From an uncultured Campylobacter sp. (GTDB taxonomy: Bacteria > Campylobacterota > Campylobacteria > Campylobacterales > Campylobacteraceae), in the NCBI RefSeq assembly GCF_937997405.1, contig NZ_CALKTL010000118.1:1-8121 (forward strand): a stretch of 8,121 nt of DNA. The letters run 5' to 3'. Under the pieces are notes generated by a model. The model searched no databases and was not told the DNA's origin. It saw only the letters and a list, made by a program, of their open reading frames with translations. A program made the position numbers and the translations under genes. This document shows, piece by piece, positions 6,892 to 8,121 of the stretch. The number at the start of each line of letters is the position of its first letter. Position 1 is the stretch's first letter.

Positions 6892-7446
6892 CTAAATATC
6901 GATAATACCGAGGTGCGAGAGCAAAATTTTAACTCCGATTAGTATCAAAATCACGCCGCCTAAAACGAGCGCCTTTGAGTGCAGATATTCGCCCGTTAGC
7001 TTGCCCGCGTAGCATGCCGCGACGCACAGCGCGAAGCAGATGAACCCGATTACGCAACAGGCGTAGAGGATGTTTATCTCGCCAAACGCAAAGGTCACGC
7101 CCACAGCCATCGCGTCGATGCTGGTAGCGACTGCGCCCAGCACTAGCTCCTTCGTGCTTAGGCGTAGAGCTGGCTCGTCCTGCTCGCGGCGGGATTCAAT
7201 GATCATCTTAACGCCTAAAAACGATAAAATTCCAAACGCGACGAAGTGATCGATCTGCGCGATAAATTTTACAAAATTTATCCCCAAAGCATAGCCTGCT
7301 AGCGGCATTATGAACTGAGCCGCCGCGTAGAAAAACGCGACGCGCGCGATCTGTGCAAATTTAAAATTCGGATATTTCGCGCCGTTTGAGATACTAAGCG
7401 CGACGCTGTCCATCGCAAGCGCGAAAGCGATGAGTAAAAGCTCCAT
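6892..7446 (-). CDS. mntP: Manganese efflux pump MntP (DUF204)
   Basis: This 184-residue inner-membrane protein exports Mn2+ and so protects the cell from manganese overload. Its length and its layout of about six hydrophobic helices in two related halves match MntP/YebN. The two signature repeats are 'ALAMDSVALSISNG' (about 9-22, Asp13) and 'GAVATSIDAMAVGVTFAFG' (about 104-122, Asp111). These aspartates correspond to the essential pair in the Escherichia coli protein. A hydrophilic loop ('ESRREQDEPALRLSTKE') separates the halves. Start ATG 7444-7446 is preceded by AAAGGG with about 6 bases of spacing. The gene diverges from the secreted-protein gene at 7533, and the broken propeller gene follows 55 bases downstream, possibly in one transcript. 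No manganese riboswitch is evident in the short leader. Confidence 0.95.
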   Translation of the reverse strand: MELLLIAFALAMDSVALSISNGAKYPNFKFAQIARVAFFYAAAQFIMPLAGYALGINFVKFIAQIDHFVAFGILSFLGVKMIIESRREQDEPALRLSTKELVLGAVATSIDAMAVGVTFAFGEINILYACCVIGFICFALCVAACYAGKLTGEYLHSKALVLGGVILILIGVKILLSHLGIIDI

Positions 7447-7462
7447 ATTTAGCCCTTTTGGT

Positions 7463-7512
7463 ATTATAAAAGCGTTGATTATACATTAAAATTTTCGAAA
7501 TAAAATAATCAA
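7463..7512. promoter_or_regulatory. Divergent promoter region between mntP and the secreted-protein gene, with an inverted repeat
   Basis: On the minus strand two TATAAT boxes occur, at 7463-7468 and 7478-7483; the second is better placed for the mntP leader. On the plus strand TAAAAT (7501-7506) is a plausible -10 for the gene at 7533. TTGATTAT (7475-7482) and ATAATCAA (7505-7512) form a perfect 8-bp inverted repeat 22 bases apart. The left arm overlaps the mntP -10 and the right arm overlaps the opposite -10. In such AT-rich DNA, chance remains possible. Confidence 0.35.
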
Positions 7513-7532
7513 TCTTTAATTAGGGAAAAACT

Positions 7533-8121
7533 TTGCTTAAAAAATTAATCTTTTGTTTATTGCCGCTATTTGCGACTGCTAGCTGGGAAGAGGTCGCCGT
7601 AAAGGGGCTGGACGTGATGCTTAGTGCGGGCGCGGGCGATGGCGAAAATTTTAAAAACTCACTAAGCACTTTGATAGAGCGTGCCGCAAATGAATACGAA
7701 CGTACTGGCGTGCAGGATTACGAGCTCGATCTGCCTAGCTACATTACCGAGCGCGCGGGCAAAAAAAGCATCGCCGTGCAGAATATGCAAAGGCTGGCGA
7801 GCAAGAAGCTAAGTCTTGCCGTAGAGCCGATCAAAAAGCTCGTGCTGGCTAAAATAAAAGATATGTCCGAAGCCGATACTAAGGCAGTAATGAGCGGCGA
7901 GGTGCTATTCAGCCACTATCTGCGCACCAACGCCTTTGATGAAATTTACGAAATCATTCGCCCTTTGGCACGCGAACTAGGAGCCGACGCGAGCTTTGCT
8001 AAAAGCTTTAAAAGTGCCGTTGGACGCGAGCCTGGAGACGATTTTAGTAGCGAATTCAGCAGCGCCTTTATCAACGAAAGCTTCGATTTTTTAAGCAAAA
8101 ACGAAAGGGAGTTTCGCAAAA
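7533..8121 (+). CDS. Secreted protein resembling the DUF4197 family, cut off by the window end
   Basis: A TTG start at 7533 with AGGGA (7522-7526) 6 bases upstream opens 196 codons with no stop before the right edge. The first 17 residues ('MLKKLIFCLLPLFATAS') are a signal peptide, probably cut near ATA|S, so the protein is likely periplasmic. No lipobox is seen. The mature part is helical and rich in Lys and Glu. 'IKKLVLAKIKDMSEADTKAV', then 'MSGEVLFSHYLRTNAFDEIYEIIRPLARELG', resembles the DUF4197 pattern (I-x2-M-x2-D-A-x-I-L-x-G ... Y-F/L-R ... L-x4-P-I), a family of unknown role. The match is by eye and moderate. The gene is too short for the ATG-based rule, and no ATG near the start gives a signal peptide. 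Confidence 0.75.
   Translation, partial: MLKKLIFCLLPLFATASWEEVAVKGLDVMLSAGAGDGENFKNSLSTLIERAANEYERTGVQDYELDLPSYITERAGKKSIAVQNMQRLASKKLSLAVEPIKKLVLAKIKDMSEADTKAVMSGEVLFSHYLRTNAFDEIYEIIRPLARELGADASFAKSFKSAVGREPGDDFSSEFSSAFINESFDFLSKNEREFRK

Noticed and set aside
7447..7532. Manganese (yybP-ykoY) riboswitch upstream of mntP
   Set aside because: The whole divergent spacer is only 86 bases and contains both promoters, which leaves too little leader for the conserved riboswitch fold.
1..8121. CRISPR array, tRNA, rRNA, insertion sequence or phage attachment site
   Set aside because: I saw no regularly spaced repeats, cloverleaf, transposase motifs or flanking direct repeats by eye.

Overview
The window reads as two unrelated pieces of DNA joined near base 975. 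Bases 1 to about 974 hold, on the minus strand, the middle and C-terminal part of a glycoside hydrolase. It resembles the DUF4038/DUF5605 (apiosidase-like) enzymes common in gut and oral Firmicutes. From about 980 onward the sequence looks like a relatively GC-rich Campylobacter: AAATTT-rich linkers, genes with AGGAG or AGGGG ribosome sites, TTG starts, and recognisable Campylobacter-type proteins. Campylobacter species are mostly asaccharolytic. The glycosidase ends exactly where the style of the DNA changes, with no start codon. A chimeric assembly is therefore at least as likely as gene transfer.

Layout of the Campylobacter-like part. Bases 1108-3180 (+) encode a complete TonB-dependent outer-membrane receptor. 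A TATAAT -10 box lies upstream, followed by a 19-bp near-perfect palindrome at 1063-1081 that resembles a Fur-type operator, so this is probably an iron or siderophore uptake gene. Bases 3301-3962 (+) carry a membrane-anchored class I methyltransferase broken by an internal deletion and frame change that removes the SAM-binding glycine motif. Bases 3963-4398 hold no solid gene, only two tiny hydrophobic reading frames. Bases 4399-5388 (-) encode an AT-richer, single-pass membrane protein of unknown function. Bases 5389-5705 hold only possible coding debris.

Bases 5706-6836 (-) were once a single gene for a WGR-like N-terminal module followed by a beta-propeller-like protein. A TAA at 6699-6701 splits it in frame. 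Bases 6892-7446 (-) encode the manganese exporter MntP. Diverging from it, a secreted protein resembling the DUF4197 family starts at 7533 and runs off the right edge.

Functionally, the intact genes concern metal handling (the receptor and MntP) and envelope proteins of unknown role. The most striking overall property is gene damage: two broken genes and two stretches of possible coding debris lie in about 4 kb. No new multi-gene system is evident. The candidates for a closer look are the receptor operator, the AT-rich orphan protein, the interrupted WGR/propeller gene and the junction near 975.
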